From JBEIGE01 sp040382055 (GTDB lineage Bacteria; Pseudomonadota; Gammaproteobacteria; Burkholderiales; Burkholderiaceae_C), in assembly GCA_040382055.1 (NCBI GenBank), contig JBEIGE010000004.1:62001-126000 (forward strand): a stretch of DNA of 64,000 nucleotides. Reading direction: 5' to 3'. Under the pieces are notes generated by a model that saw nothing but the letters and a program-made list of their open reading frames with translations, made no database searches and was not told the DNA's origin. This document shows, piece by piece, positions 1 through 9,380 of the stretch. The position numbers and the translations under genes are program-made. Every line of letters begins with the position of its first letter. Position 1 is the stretch's first letter.

Positions 1-816
1 CTGGCCGGTGCAGTGTGGCCGCCCATCATTCAGCACTTTATTGAAACGGCCGGCTGGCGGCAGACGTACCTGGGCATCGGCGTTTTTTGCCTGATTAGCA
101 TGCTGCCCCTGGCACTGGTGTTGCGCAGGCACCCACCGGACGCGGTAGCGGCCATTGCGCCACAGGTACCAACAGCTGTACAAACATCTGCACATGCATC
201 TGCACATTCACCAGGCCTGAACCTGGACCGTCCGCTGGGGCTGTCACCCAATACATTGCTGGGCTTGCTGTGTGTGGCGGGTGTGTCGTGCTGCGTGGCC
301 ATGTCAATGCCGCAGGTTCACATCGTGGCCTATTGCGGCGACCTGGGTTTTGGTGCGGCGCGCGGGGCGGAGATGCTCTCCTTGATGCTGGGCATGGGGG
401 TGGTCAGCCGTCTGGTATCGGGCTGGATCTCGGACCATATAGGCGGTCTGCGAACGTTGCTGCTGGGTTCAGCATTGCAGGGCTTGGCGCTGCTGATGTT
501 CTTGCCCTTTGACGGGCTAGTCCCGCTGTACGTGATCTCGGGTATGTTCGGTTTGTTTCAAGGCGGTATTGTTCCGAGCTACGCGCTGATCGTGCGCGAG
601 CATTTCAAGCCCGAAGACGCGGGTGCCAAGGTTGGCACGGTGCTGATGTGCACGCTGCTGGGCATGGCGCTCGGTGGCTGGCTCTCAGGCGTGATGTTTG
701 ACCTGACCGGCTCTTATAAAGCGGCGTTTATCAACGGTTTGGTGTTCAACGGTGTGAATTTGAGCATCGTGCTTTTTTTGCTTTACCGGCTACGCAAACT
801 GCAACCTGGGCAATAG
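1..816 (+). CDS. MFS transporter, C-terminal part (5' end outside window)
   Basis: The reading frame is open from base 1 and ends at TAG 814-816, giving about 271 residues without an N-terminus. It encodes a chain of hydrophobic membrane segments separated by short charged loops, with one longer polar loop (Ala/His-rich, about residues 45-75) that fits the central cytoplasmic loop between the two six-helix halves of a major facilitator transporter. The motif SRLVSGWISDHIGG, followed by a small-residue helix, resembles the MFS loop between helices 8 and 9. The last residues are basic (YRLRKLQPGQ), fitting a cytoplasmic tail. It probably acts as an inner-membrane secondary transporter for a small organic anion, judged only by resemblance to oxalate/formate or monocarboxylate-type MFS proteins. 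The substrate cannot be read from the sequence. The downstream gene converges on it. Confidence 0.85.
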   Translation: MAGAVWPPIIQHFIETAGWRQTYLGIGVFCLISMLPLALVLRRHPPDAVAAIAPQVPTAVQTSAHASAHSPGLNLDRPLGLSPNTLLGLLCVAGVSCCVAMSMPQVHIVAYCGDLGFGAARGAEMLSLMLGMGVVSRLVSGWISDHIGGLRTLLLGSALQGLALLMFLPFDGLVPLYVISGMFGLFQGGIVPSYALIVREHFKPEDAGAKVGTVLMCTLLGMALGGWLSGVMFDLTGSYKAAFINGLVFNGVNLSIVLFLLYRLRKLQPGQ

Positions 817-856
817 CCAATAACATGTCCATTAGGCCAAAGATCGGCAAATGGAA

Positions 857-1756
857 TTAAGCGACGCCATGCAACTTGAACCAGGCCAAGGTGCGCTTCC
901 AGCCGTCCTCCGCCGCCTCCTTGCGGTACGTAGCGCGGTAGTCGGCATGAAAGGCGTGCGGTGCGTCCGGGTAGACCACGAACTCAGAGGCCTTTGCTGC
1001 GGCGTTGCCAGCGGCCAGTGCCGCTTTCATTTTCTCCACGTCTGACACCGGAATCCCGCTGTCAGCGCCGCCATAGAGACCGAGTACCGGGCCATTGAGC
1101 ACAGTGGCAATGTCAATCGGGTTTTTCGGTGTGAGTTCCGTCTTGGCACCGGTAATGCGACCGTACCAAGCCACCCCCGCCTTGATGGATTTGTTGTGGG
1201 CATTAAAAAGCCAGGTTTGCCGGCCGCCCCAGCAAAAACCGGTGACAGCCACTTTGCTCAGGTCGCCGCCGTTGGCAGCCGCCCAGGCCAGCGTTGCATC
1301 CAGATCACCCATGACCTGGCCATCAGGTACCTTGGAAATGATTTCAGCCTGCAGTTTGGCAATTTCGCCGTAGCTTTGCGCATCGCCCTGTCGCACAAAT
1401 AGTTCGGGTGCAAGTGCCAGATAGCCGGCACGCGCAAATCGGTTGGCCACATCAGCAATGTACTCATGCACACCAAAAATCTCGGATAGCACCAGGACCA
1501 CGGGCAACCTGGTTTTACCGGCAGGTTGGGCTCGGTAGACCGGCATCTTGAAACCTTTGACGTCAACCGTAACCTCCCCGGTAGTCAGACCATCCGTCGG
1601 GGTTTTGATGACCGACTGCGCCATCACTGGCAACACGGATGCGGCATAACCTGCGCCCAGCATAGCTTGAAGGGCGGTGCGGCGGCTTGCGCCATCTGGC
1701 GTGCTGGTTCCGGGCAGCAGGGAATTGAATTCGTTTTTCAGGTCGTTACTCAACAT
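857..1756 (-). CDS. dienelactone hydrolase family protein with Tat-type signal
   Basis: A 299-residue alpha/beta hydrolase of the dienelactone hydrolase family. The triad is visible: Cys175 in GFCWGG as nucleophile, Asp232 in YGGADSG and His267 in DAPHAFH. Cys in place of Ser is typical of this family. The N-terminus carries twin arginines (SRRTALQ, about residues 25-30) followed by an Ala/Gly-rich hydrophobic stretch ending near VMAQS, which looks like a Tat signal, so a periplasmic location is likely. ATG at 1756 is preceded by GGAG. It lies 32 bp downstream of polA on the same strand and could be co-transcribed. The substrate is unknown: classical enzymes open dienelactone in chlorocatechol breakdown, but exported paralogues without a catabolic cluster, as here, are usually uncharacterised carboxylesterases. 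Confidence 0.87.
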   Translation of the reverse strand: MLSNDLKNEFNSLLPGTSTPDGASRRTALQAMLGAGYAASVLPVMAQSVIKTPTDGLTTGEVTVDVKGFKMPVYRAQPAGKTRLPVVLVLSEIFGVHEYIADVANRFARAGYLALAPELFVRQGDAQSYGEIAKLQAEIISKVPDGQVMGDLDATLAWAAANGGDLSKVAVTGFCWGGRQTWLFNAHNKSIKAGVAWYGRITGAKTELTPKNPIDIATVLNGPVLGLYGGADSGIPVSDVEKMKAALAAGNAAAKASEFVVYPDAPHAFHADYRATYRKEAAEDGWKRTLAWFKLHGVA

Positions 1757-1788
1757 GGTGACTCCAGGTTATACAAGTTGCAGGCAAA

Positions 1789-4650
1789 CTAATGTGCTTC
1801 GTCCCAATTAGATCCTACCCCCACCTCGGCCAACAGTGGCACCTTGAGTTGCGCCACACCCGCCATCAGGCGCGGAATTTCATGACGCAGCCAATCCACC
1901 TCGTTGTCAGGCACCTCGAACACCAGTTCGTCATGCACCTGCATGATCATTTTGGTGCCTAGCTGCTGCGCATCAAGGACTTGCTGAACCTTGACCATGC
2001 TGAGCTTGATGAGGTCTGCAGCAGTTCCCTGCATGGGCGCATTGATGGCGGCTCGCTCGGCACCACTGCGGCGCGGTCCGTTGGGTGAGTTGATCTCCGG
2101 CAGGTACAAGCGTCGGCCGAAGACGGTTTCCACATACCCCTGGGCCTTGGCTTGCCGCCGGGTCTCATCCATATAGTTCTTGACGCCGGAGAAACGCGCA
2201 AAGTAGCGCTCGATGTAATTTTTGGCAGCGGTGTTGTCAATGCCCAGTGCACGCGCCAGCCCGTAGGCGCTCATGCCATAAATCAGCCCGAAGTTGATCA
2301 CCTTGGCATAGCGGCGCTGTTCGCTGCTGACCTGGTCAGTGGACAGGCCGAACACTTCGGCTGCTGTGGCGCGGTGTACGTCCATGCCGTCGCGAAAAGC
2401 CAGCAGGAGGGCGGCGTCGCCGCTGATGTGGGCCATGATGCGCAACTCGATCTGGCTGTAGTCAGCACTGGCAATCATGTGTCCGGCCGGAGCCACAAAG
2501 GCCTCGCGGACGCGCCGACCCTCGGGCGTTCGGATGGGAATATTCTGCAGATTGGGGTCGTTGCTGGACAGACGCCCGGTAACCGCTACCGCCTGTGCGT
2601 AGTGGGTGTGCACGCGTCCGGTTGTGGGGTGTGCCAGTTGGGCCAGCTTGTCGGTATAAGTTCCCTTGAGCTTGGCCAGACCGCGGTGTTCCAGAATTTT
2701 GGCCGGCAGGGGAAAGTCCTCTGCCAGTTTCTCCAGCACTTCCTCGTCAGTGCTTGGCGCACCGGTGGCGGTTTTTTTGACCACCGGCAAACCGAGCTTG
2801 GTAAAGAAAATCTCGCCGATCTGCTTCGGGCTGCTCAGATTAAAGTTCTGGCCAGCCAATAGGTGTGCCTCGGTCTCAAGCTGAAGAATGCGCTGGCCGA
2901 GTTCGTGACTTTGTGCCGCCAGGGTGGGTGCATCAATCAATACGCCATTGCGTTCTATGCGAAACAGTGCCTCGGAGCTGGCGATCTCCAGCTCATAAAC
3001 AAAACGCAGCTTGTCATTGTTCTGTATTTGCGGCCACAGCACGCGGTGTACGTCGAGCGTCTGGTCCGAGTCTTCACACGAGTAATGCGCTGCAAGCGCC
3101 ACATCCACCTGACTGAAGGGAATCTGGTGGGCACCCTTGCCGCACAGGTCCTCGTACTGGACGCCTTTGCGGCCCAGATGCCGCTCGGCCAGGCTGGACA
3201 GGCCATGCAGCTTATGCACTTCTAGCACGTAACTTTGCAGCATGGTGTCATGCGCATAGCCCTGAACCTCAATGCCGTGGTTGGCAAAGACATGACGGTC
3301 GTACTTGATATGCTGACCCAGTTTTTTGTGGGCCGGGTTCTCCAGCCATGGCTTGAGACGGGCAAGTACCTCGGCCAGGGGCAACTGGGCTGGCGCATCA
3401 GGGCCGTCATGCGCCAGCGGGATGTAGGCGGCGTAGCCTGGCTCAATACTGAAGCTGATGCCCACAATCTGCGCCTTCATTTCATCCAGCGACGTGGTTT
3501 CGGTGTCCACAGCGACCAACTCGGCTGCTTGCAGACGTGTCAACCAGTCGCCAAACATCTCCCAGGTCAGCACGGTGTCGTAGGCAACACGAGTGACTTG
3601 CGAGACCCCGGGAATCACGGGGTTGTCAGTGGGCTCAGGTTCATCGAACAGGCCGGGCGCAGGATTGGTACTTGGAACCTTTGCGGGTTTGTCAACAGAA
3701 ATGGCCCTGACCAGTCCCTTAAAGCCAAAACGCTCATAAAAATCCTTCAAAGCCCCGGTTTCCTCTTGGTTTATTGCTATTGAATCAAGAGCAGGCAGGT
3801 TGGGCACCCAGGCACTGAGGTCACAATCGGTCTTGATGGTCAGCAATTGTCGCCCGGTAGGCAGCCAGCCCAAAGACTTGCTCAGGTTTTCTCCCACGAC
3901 GCCTTTGATCTTGTCTGCGTTGGCGATCACCGCGTCAAGCGAGCCGAATTCCTGCAGCCATTTGGCGGCGGTTTTGGGGCCGACCTTGGGCACGCCAGGA
4001 ACGTTATCCACGGCGTCACCCACCAGGGTCTGAAAATCAACCATCAAGTGCGGTGGCACGCCGAACTCAGCCTCTACCCCGGCCACATCACGCCGTTTTC
4101 CGTTCATGGTGTCCACAATGGTGATGTGGGCGTTAACCAACTGCGCCAGATCTTTGTCGCCACTGCTGATCACCACCTCTATACCCTGCCCGGCAGCAGT
4201 CACGGCCAGGGTGCCGATCACGTCATCGGCCTCCACGCCGGGGACATCCAGCACCGTCCAGCCCAGCAGGCGAACCACCTCATGAATCGGCCCTATCTGT
4301 GCACGCAAGTCGTCCGGCATGGGCGAGCGCTGGGCTTTGTACTCGGGATAAAGATCGTCGCGAAAGGTCGGGCCTTTGGCATCAAACACGCAAGCAGCAT
4401 AGTCGGCCCGGACCTCCCGGCGAAGACTCTGCATCATGTTGATCATCCCCCGAATGGCGCCGGTGGGAGCGCTGCCGGGGTCGCCCGGCAGGGCCCGCAA
4501 ATCAGGCATCGCATGAAAAGCGCGGTAGAGGTAACTCGAGCCGTCTACCAGCAGCAGGGTTTTGGTCAGCTTAGACGGCTGTTCTGTAGCGCTAGGGATG
4601 GGGTTGCTCGCGGGAATTGGGTTGGGGGGAAATGCACTCATGCGCGCCAT
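1789..4650 (-). CDS. polA: DNA polymerase I
   Basis: Full-length DNA polymerase I of 953 residues, used in Okazaki-fragment maturation and repair synthesis. Three domains are visible. The N-terminal 5'-3' flap nuclease (about 30-320) includes LLLVDGSSYLYRAFHA and the Asp-rich VEADDVIG. The 3'-5' proofreading domain starts near 375 and looks active: it keeps Asp382 and Glu384 in VDTETTSL and the later Exo motifs with their Asp residues (KYDRHVF, YSCEDSDQ). The polymerase domain has motif A (DYSQIELRIMAH), motif B (RRYAKVINFGLIYG) and motif C (VHDELVFE). The first ATG (4650) is used here; a second ATG lies three codons in. A Pro/Ser-rich leader of about 28 residues precedes the nuclease fold. 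Residues 289-300 are encoded by a short sequence resembling a dispersed repeat (see findings). Confidence 0.98.
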   Translation of the reverse strand: MARMSAFPPNPIPASNPIPSATEQPSKLTKTLLLVDGSSYLYRAFHAMPDLRALPGDPGSAPTGAIRGMINMMQSLRREVRADYAACVFDAKGPTFRDDLYPEYKAQRSPMPDDLRAQIGPIHEVVRLLGWTVLDVPGVEADDVIGTLAVTAAGQGIEVVISSGDKDLAQLVNAHITIVDTMNGKRRDVAGVEAEFGVPPHLMVDFQTLVGDAVDNVPGVPKVGPKTAAKWLQEFGSLDAVIANADKIKGVVGENLSKSLGWLPTGRQLLTIKTDCDLSAWVPNLPALDSIAINQEETGALKDFYERFGFKGLVRAISVDKPAKVPSTNPAPGLFDEPEPTDNPVIPGVSQVTRVAYDTVLTWEMFGDWLTRLQAAELVAVDTETTSLDEMKAQIVGISFSIEPGYAAYIPLAHDGPDAPAQLPLAEVLARLKPWLENPAHKKLGQHIKYDRHVFANHGIEVQGYAHDTMLQSYVLEVHKLHGLSSLAERHLGRKGVQYEDLCGKGAHQIPFSQVDVALAAHYSCEDSDQTLDVHRVLWPQIQNNDKLRFVYELEIASSEALFRIERNGVLIDAPTLAAQSHELGQRILQLETEAHLLAGQNFNLSSPKQIGEIFFTKLGLPVVKKTATGAPSTDEEVLEKLAEDFPLPAKILEHRGLAKLKGTYTDKLAQLAHPTTGRVHTHYAQAVAVTGRLSSNDPNLQNIPIRTPEGRRVREAFVAPAGHMIASADYSQIELRIMAHISGDAALLLAFRDGMDVHRATAAEVFGLSTDQVSSEQRRYAKVINFGLIYGMSAYGLARALGIDNTAAKNYIERYFARFSGVKNYMDETRRQAKAQGYVETVFGRRLYLPEINSPNGPRRSGAERAAINAPMQGTAADLIKLSMVKVQQVLDAQQLGTKMIMQVHDELVFEVPDNEVDWLRHEIPRLMAGVAQLKVPLLAEVGVGSNWDEAH

Positions 4651-4725
4651 TGTGCACGCAAGATTTACAATCCATCCATAGACCGCCTGACTGCCCCTTC
4701 TTTCTTCACAACATCACCGCTCGCC

Positions 4726-5085
4726 ATGCTTAAACTAACCGCCTTGACTACCTTTGCGTTTGCCCTGAACCTGTCAACAGCCCAGGCTCAGACCCCCCAG
4801 GCCATGCGCGCTCAGGACGCCAGGCCAGCATCCGCGTTACGGGCGGAGTCAGCACAGTCGCCGGACAGTCGTCCAGAGCCGAGGATAGAAAAAATCATCC
4901 ATGAAGATGCCGGCTCACGCATTGATGAGCTTCGGGTGGCTGGCGAGACCAAAAGCATAACGGTCACACCCAAGGGCGGGATGCCTGCCTACGACGTAGG
5001 CATAACAAACAACAACCGCCCATCCGGGTCGGCTGAGCGTGAAATGAGCAATGGGCCACGCGGCTGGAAAATCCTCGGTTTCTGA
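4726..5085 (+). CDS. DUF2782 family small exported protein
   Basis: A 119-residue protein starting at ATG 4726. The N-terminus (MLKLTALTTFAFALNLSTAQ then AQ) is a good Sec signal peptide, with cleavage expected after the Ala-Gln-Ala region, so the mature protein should be periplasmic. The mature part begins with a low-complexity Ala/Arg/Gln/Pro stretch and then has the conserved block (IEKIIHEDAGSRIDELRV, followed by TKSITVTPKGGMPAYDV) that I recognise as DUF2782. No function is established for this family. It ends three bases before thrB, so the two genes are surely co-transcribed, and the position between polA and thrB is common in Burkholderiales. The same frame stays open upstream across antisense polA sequence; this start was chosen because of the signal peptide. 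Confidence 0.8.
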   Translation: MLKLTALTTFAFALNLSTAQAQTPQAMRAQDARPASALRAESAQSPDSRPEPRIEKIIHEDAGSRIDELRVAGETKSITVTPKGGMPAYDVGITNNNRPSGSAEREMSNGPRGWKILGF

Positions 5086-5088
5086 GTC

Positions 5089-6072
5089 ATGGCGGTTTAT
5101 ACCGAGGTGTCGTTTGGTGAGGCCAGCGAACTGCTCGAAACCCTCAAGTTGGGGACTTTGCAAAACATAGAGCCCTGCAAGGGCGGCATTGAGAATACCA
5201 ACTACTTTGTCACCACCGACCAGGCACAACTGGTTCTGACACTTTTTGAGCGGCTTACCTTCGAGCAGTTGCCTTTTTACCTGCGCTTGATGAAACATCT
5301 GGCCAAGCGCGGCATCCCTGTGCCGGACCCGGCTGCCAACGACTCCGGGCAGATTCTTCATTCACTCAAGGACAAACCCGCTGCGGTGGTGAACCGCTTG
5401 CGGGGCAAAAGTCAACTTGCGCCTCAAGCTGAGCACTGTGAAGCGGTAGGACACATGTTGGCCCGTATGCACCTGGCTGGCCAGGACTTCGAGCTGTGCC
5501 AACCCAACTTGCGGGGTTTGAACTGGTGGAACGAAACCGTTCCAGTGGTGATGCCATTTCTGGATTCAGCGCAACGCAGCCTCATCCAGAGTGAACTGGC
5601 CTACCAAAACCACATTGCAGCCGGCTCTGCCTACACTGCCTTGCCGCGTGGCCCGATCCATGGCGATCTGTTTCGGGACAACGTCATGTTCGAAGCCCAG
5701 GACGGACAGGTGATATTGAGCGGATTTTTCGATTTTTACTTTGCCGGCATTGACACGTTTTTATTTGACATTGCGGTTTGCCTTAACGATTGGTGCATAG
5801 ACCCGCAAACAGGAGAGGCAGATATCCGGTTAGCCAGGCATTTTCTCAATGCCTATGGTCATACGCGCCCCTTGAACTGCGCTGAAAGGCAGCTTCTGCC
5901 AGCCATGCTGCGCGCGGGTGCCCTGCGGTTCTGGATTTCGCGCTTGTGGGACTTTCATTTACCCCGGGAAGCCTCACTCCTCAAAGCCCATGACCCCAAG
6001 CATTTTGAGCGGGTATTGAGTCAGCGCGTGAACCATGTTGATCTTTCTGCCGCACACTTGGACCCCTCATGA
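5089..6072 (+). CDS. thrB: homoserine kinase (aminoglycoside-phosphotransferase-fold type)
   Basis: A 327-residue homoserine kinase of the APH-fold type (ThrB as in Pseudomonas and Burkholderiales, unrelated to the GHMP-type enzyme of enterics). It phosphorylates homoserine to O-phosphohomoserine for threonine synthesis in the cytoplasm. Visible features are the N-terminal GGIENTNYFV nucleotide-binding loop, the catalytic loop HGDLFRDNVMF (about 195-205) with its Asp and Asn, and the metal-binding segment FFDFYFAG a little further on. The start codon (ATG 5089) lies three bases after the DUF2782 gene, and the stop overlaps the next gene by four bases (ATGA), so the three form one transcription unit. 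Length is normal for the family. Confidence 0.96.
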   Translation: MAVYTEVSFGEASELLETLKLGTLQNIEPCKGGIENTNYFVTTDQAQLVLTLFERLTFEQLPFYLRLMKHLAKRGIPVPDPAANDSGQILHSLKDKPAAVVNRLRGKSQLAPQAEHCEAVGHMLARMHLAGQDFELCQPNLRGLNWWNETVPVVMPFLDSAQRSLIQSELAYQNHIAAGSAYTALPRGPIHGDLFRDNVMFEAQDGQVILSGFFDFYFAGIDTFLFDIAVCLNDWCIDPQTGEADIRLARHFLNAYGHTRPLNCAERQLLPAMLRAGALRFWISRLWDFHLPREASLLKAHDPKHFERVLSQRVNHVDLSAAHLDPS

Positions 6073-6869
6073 AACTCAAACTCGTTCCCGCCCGCACCGG
6101 CTTGCTGTGGGTCAAGCTGGGCATCAAGACCTTCTGGCGTCAACCGCTGGCATTGGGAGGCCTGTTCTTCATGTTCATGGCGCTGATGTCCGTGGCAAGC
6201 TTGCTACCCTGGTTAGGAAGCGCTTTGGCGCTGGGGCTGTTGCCTGCCGCCACGTTGGGACTGATGGCCGCCACCAAGGAAGCCGAGCAGGGCAAGTTCC
6301 CAATGCCGTCTATTTTGATCAGTGGCTTTCGGGCCGGTCAGCAGCGCGGCCGTGACATGCTGGTTCTGGGTGCGGTGTATGCAGTGGGGTTCCTGGCCGT
6401 CATGGGGCTGTCTGCGCTGGCCGATGCCGGAACCTTTGCCCGCCTTTATCTCGTTGGCGGCACCATGACCCAGGAGATGATTTTGTCACCTGATTTTCAG
6501 ACCGCCATGTGGATTGCCATGGGGCTTTACCTGCCTTTGTCCCTGATGTTCTGGCATGCGCCGGCACTGGTCCATTGGCACGGCATTGCACCGGCCAAGA
6601 GCCTGTTTTTCAGCTTCGTGGCCTGCCTGCGTAATTTCTGGGCATTCACGGTTTACGCATTGGCCTGGGTGGGGGTGTTTTTTGTGGCAGGCCTGGTCAT
6701 CATGCTCCTCAGTGTCGTGTTGGGCCAGCCCGATCTGATGCCCGTCATGATGTTTCCAACCGCCATGCTGATGGCAGCCATGTTTTTCTCGTCGATTTAC
6801 TTTACTTTTCGCGACTGTTTTGATGCGACAGAGGCCATACCCGCTGTCTCCGACATTTCACCATCTTAG
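6069..6869 (+). CDS. BPSS1780 family membrane protein
   Basis: A 266-residue polytopic inner-membrane protein. At least five hydrophobic segments are visible, starting with one after KTFWRQPLALGGLFFMFMAL and ending near the C-terminus at MLMAAMFFSSIYFTF. The N-terminal pattern (LVPARTGLLWVKLGIKTFWRQP) is the signature I associate with the BPSS1780 family, found beside thrB in many Burkholderiales; no biochemical role is known to me. Its ATG overlaps the thrB stop (ATGA at 6069-6072), showing translational coupling. The C-terminus is short and polar. It converges with the helicase gene, 27 bp away, with no obvious terminator between them. Confidence 0.85.
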   Translation: MKLKLVPARTGLLWVKLGIKTFWRQPLALGGLFFMFMALMSVASLLPWLGSALALGLLPAATLGLMAATKEAEQGKFPMPSILISGFRAGQQRGRDMLVLGAVYAVGFLAVMGLSALADAGTFARLYLVGGTMTQEMILSPDFQTAMWIAMGLYLPLSLMFWHAPALVHWHGIAPAKSLFFSFVACLRNFWAFTVYALAWVGVFFVAGLVIMLLSVVLGQPDLMPVMMFPTAMLMAAMFFSSIYFTFRDCFDATEAIPAVSDISPS

Positions 6870-6896
6870 GCTACAGCCGTCCGAGTGCATGCCAAC

Positions 6897-9347
6897 TTAG
6901 GGCACCGGGGTGAGCTTGGCCACAGAAAGCGCCAACCACTTGATTCCGTGGCGGGTAAAGTTGATCTGGGCGCGCCCATTGTCGCCCACCCCCTCCAGGA
7001 TAAGCACCGTGCCTTGGCCAAACTTGGCGTGAAATACTGTCATGCCGGCACGCAGGCTCCCGCTGGGCTGTGAAAACTGAATCGGGTCTTCTCCCCTTTT
7101 ATTGCTTGACGCTGTAGCTCCTGAACGTATAGCATTTCTAAAAAGCGGGCCTGAACCAGTGCCTAAACCGGAGGCGAATCCGGAGCCAAACCCAGCCTGC
7201 TTGGGCGTGATCCATTTCAGGCATTCTTCCGGCAATTCGTCAAAAAACCGGCTGCGGATGTTGTAACGTGTCTGACCATGCAGCATACGCGTTTGCGAAT
7301 GGCTCAGGTACAGCCGCTGTCGTGCGCGGGTAATGGCCACATACATCAGGCGACGCTCTTCTTCCAGGCCCTCGTGGTCGCTCATGGCGTTTTCGTGCGG
7401 GAACAACCCCTCCTCCATGCCGGTGATGAACACTGCGTCAAACTCCAGCCCTTTGCTGGCATGCACGGTCATCAGTTGAATTGCGTCCTGGCCGGCCTGA
7501 GCCTGATTGTCACCAGACTCCAGCGCCGCATGGGTCAGGAAGGCGGCCAGCGGACTCATGGTTTCATCGTTGACCTCGACGGCAAGATTGCCTTGCTCGT
7601 CAACTTTCTGACGCACCCAAGGTACGTCCGGATCAAGCCCCTGACTCACAGGGCTCTGCGACAGCTCCGTTGCTGGCCTTGCCGTTTGAAGTTCATCCTC
7701 CGGCAAGGCCACGGCATCACGACCAAAACCCTCAATCGACACAAAACTCTCGGCGGCATTGACCAGCTCCTCCAGGTTTTCCACACGGTCAGCGCCTTCG
7801 CGGTCAGCACGGTAATGCTCTACCAAACCACTGTGCTGCAGCACCAGCTCTATGATTTCACGCAGGGTCAGGCCCTGTGTTTGCTCGCGCAAGACATCGA
7901 TTTTGGCGGCAAAAGCACCCAGACTGGTGCCGGCCTTGCCAGAGACTGAACTGACCGCAGCACTGAGCGAGCAGCCTGCGCTACGGGCCGCGTCCTGAAG
8001 CTGTTCTATGGAACGCGCGCCAATGCCACGTGGCGGAAAATTCACGATCCGCAGGAAGCTGGTGTCGTCACTGGGGTTTTCCAGCAAACGCAGATAAGCC
8101 AGTGCATGCTTGATCTCGGCACGTTCAAAAAAGCGCAAGCCGCCGTAAACGCGGTAGGGCACGCCCGCATTGAACAGCGCGGTTTCGATCACACGGCTTT
8201 GCGCATTGCTGCGGTAAAGCACGGCAATTTCCTTCCGGTCCAAACCCTCGCGCACCAGCTGCTTCATTTCATCAACCATCCATTGCGCTTCGGCAAAGTC
8301 GCCGGTGGACTCAAATACCCGCACCGGCTCGCCAGGGCCCTGCGTTGTGCGCAGGTTCTTACCCAGACGTTTGGTGTTGTGGTCAATCAATGCATTGGCG
8401 GCATCCAGAATATTGCTGCCACTGCGGTAGTTTTGTTCCAGCTTGATTTGGTGTTGCACATGAAATTCACGCACGAAATCGGCCATATTGCCAACCCGTG
8501 CACCGCGAAAGGCGTAGATGCTCTGGTCATCGTCGCCCACAGCCAATACCGCACTGGTGCCTGTCATATTGCCCTGAGCGTCCTGGCCGGCAAGCATCTT
8601 GATCCAGGCGTATTGCAGTTTGTTGGTATCCTGAAATTCGTCAATCAGGATATGGCGGAAGCGTCGCTGGTAATGCAGCCGGATCGGCTCATTGTCACGT
8701 AGCAGCTCATAAGAGCGCAGCATCAGTTCACCAAAATCGACTACGCCTTCACGCAGACACTGGTCTTCGTAGAGCTGGTACAGCTCGACCTTCTTGCGCG
8801 ACTCTTCGTCGCGTACCTGCACCGCCGCAGGGCGCAGACCGTCTTCCTTGCAAGCGGCGATGAACCACATCAGTTGCTTGGGTGGATAACGCTCGTCGTC
8901 CACATTGAATTGCTTGCACAGGCGTTTGATGGCACTGAGCTGGTCCTGGGTGTCCAGAATCTGGAACGCCTGGGGCAGATTGGCCATTTTGTAATGGGAC
9001 CGCAAGAACCGGTTGCACAGGCCATGAAAAGTACCAATCCACATACCCCGCACATTGACCGGCAGCATGCTGCTCAGGCGCGTGAGCATCTCCTTGGCGG
9101 CCTTGTTGGTAAAAGTGACCCCGAGCACGCCGCCGGGCGATACCTGTCCGGTTTGCAGCAGCCAGGCAATGCGGGTCGTGAGTACCCGGGTCTTGCCCGA
9201 TCCTGCCCCGGCCAGGATCAGCGCGTGTTCCGGCGGCAGGGTGACTGCCGCACGCTGTTCAGGATTGAGGTTGGCCGTGAGAGGTGAATCGATGTTGGCA
9301 GCAATAGGAGAGCCAAGCGCAGAAACCGGGGAAACATCAAAAGTCAT
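6897..9347 (-). CDS. uvrD: UvrD/Rep-family ATP-dependent DNA helicase
   Basis: An 816-residue superfamily 1A 3'-5' DNA helicase. It has the Q-motif region (LNPEQRAAVTLPPEHALILAG), Walker A AGAGSGKT (residues 46-53), motif Ia (GVTFTNKAAKEM), Walker B IDEFQDTN, motif III (AVGDDDQSIYAFRGA), motif IV (EQNYRSGSNIL), motif V (LMTVHASKGLEFD) and motif VI (VAITRARQRL). The C-terminus (RAGMTVFHAKFGQGTVLILEG) forms the Tudor-like domain found in UvrD/PcrA. This supports assignment to UvrD/PcrA rather than Rep, though the family is easy to confuse. The expected role is strand displacement after excision and mismatch repair and removal of protein obstacles. The variable linker before the C-terminal domain (about 735-755) is encoded by a sequence resembling a dispersed repeat (7101-7138). 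Confidence 0.93.
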   Translation of the reverse strand: MTFDVSPVSALGSPIAANIDSPLTANLNPEQRAAVTLPPEHALILAGAGSGKTRVLTTRIAWLLQTGQVSPGGVLGVTFTNKAAKEMLTRLSSMLPVNVRGMWIGTFHGLCNRFLRSHYKMANLPQAFQILDTQDQLSAIKRLCKQFNVDDERYPPKQLMWFIAACKEDGLRPAAVQVRDEESRKKVELYQLYEDQCLREGVVDFGELMLRSYELLRDNEPIRLHYQRRFRHILIDEFQDTNKLQYAWIKMLAGQDAQGNMTGTSAVLAVGDDDQSIYAFRGARVGNMADFVREFHVQHQIKLEQNYRSGSNILDAANALIDHNTKRLGKNLRTTQGPGEPVRVFESTGDFAEAQWMVDEMKQLVREGLDRKEIAVLYRSNAQSRVIETALFNAGVPYRVYGGLRFFERAEIKHALAYLRLLENPSDDTSFLRIVNFPPRGIGARSIEQLQDAARSAGCSLSAAVSSVSGKAGTSLGAFAAKIDVLREQTQGLTLREIIELVLQHSGLVEHYRADREGADRVENLEELVNAAESFVSIEGFGRDAVALPEDELQTARPATELSQSPVSQGLDPDVPWVRQKVDEQGNLAVEVNDETMSPLAAFLTHAALESGDNQAQAGQDAIQLMTVHASKGLEFDAVFITGMEEGLFPHENAMSDHEGLEEERRLMYVAITRARQRLYLSHSQTRMLHGQTRYNIRSRFFDELPEECLKWITPKQAGFGSGFASGLGTGSGPLFRNAIRSGATASSNKRGEDPIQFSQPSGSLRAGMTVFHAKFGQGTVLILEGVGDNGRAQINFTRHGIKWLALSVAKLTPVP
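7101..7138 (-). repeat. degenerate copy of a short GCTAY...TAGC-type dispersed repeat inside uvrD
   Basis: On the coding strand this stretch contains GCTATACG, then AGCTACAGCG, with A/T-rich flanks, inside an otherwise G/C-rich gene. It encodes part of the non-conserved linker of the helicase. The pattern (GCTAT/C, 6-8 bases, AGCT, then a GCG-rich part) resembles small repeats that I recall as common in Comamonadaceae genomes, but one copy proves nothing. Compare 57635-57680 in trpF, 3768-3800 in polA and 51786-51812 before leuB. Confidence 0.3.
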
Positions 9348-9380
9348 CCCCCGATTGTAGAAACCTCACGCGTCAACACT

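Noticed and set aside
2152..2862. 236-codon open frame antisense to polA
   Set aside because: It lies opposite the conserved polymerase domain, the product is low in recognisable structure, and no ribosome-binding site is seen.
3847..4725. Long open frame antisense to polA that runs into the DUF2782 gene
   Set aside because: It is a shadow of the G/C-rich polA codons; the translation has no recognisable domain and the real start with a signal peptide is at 4726.
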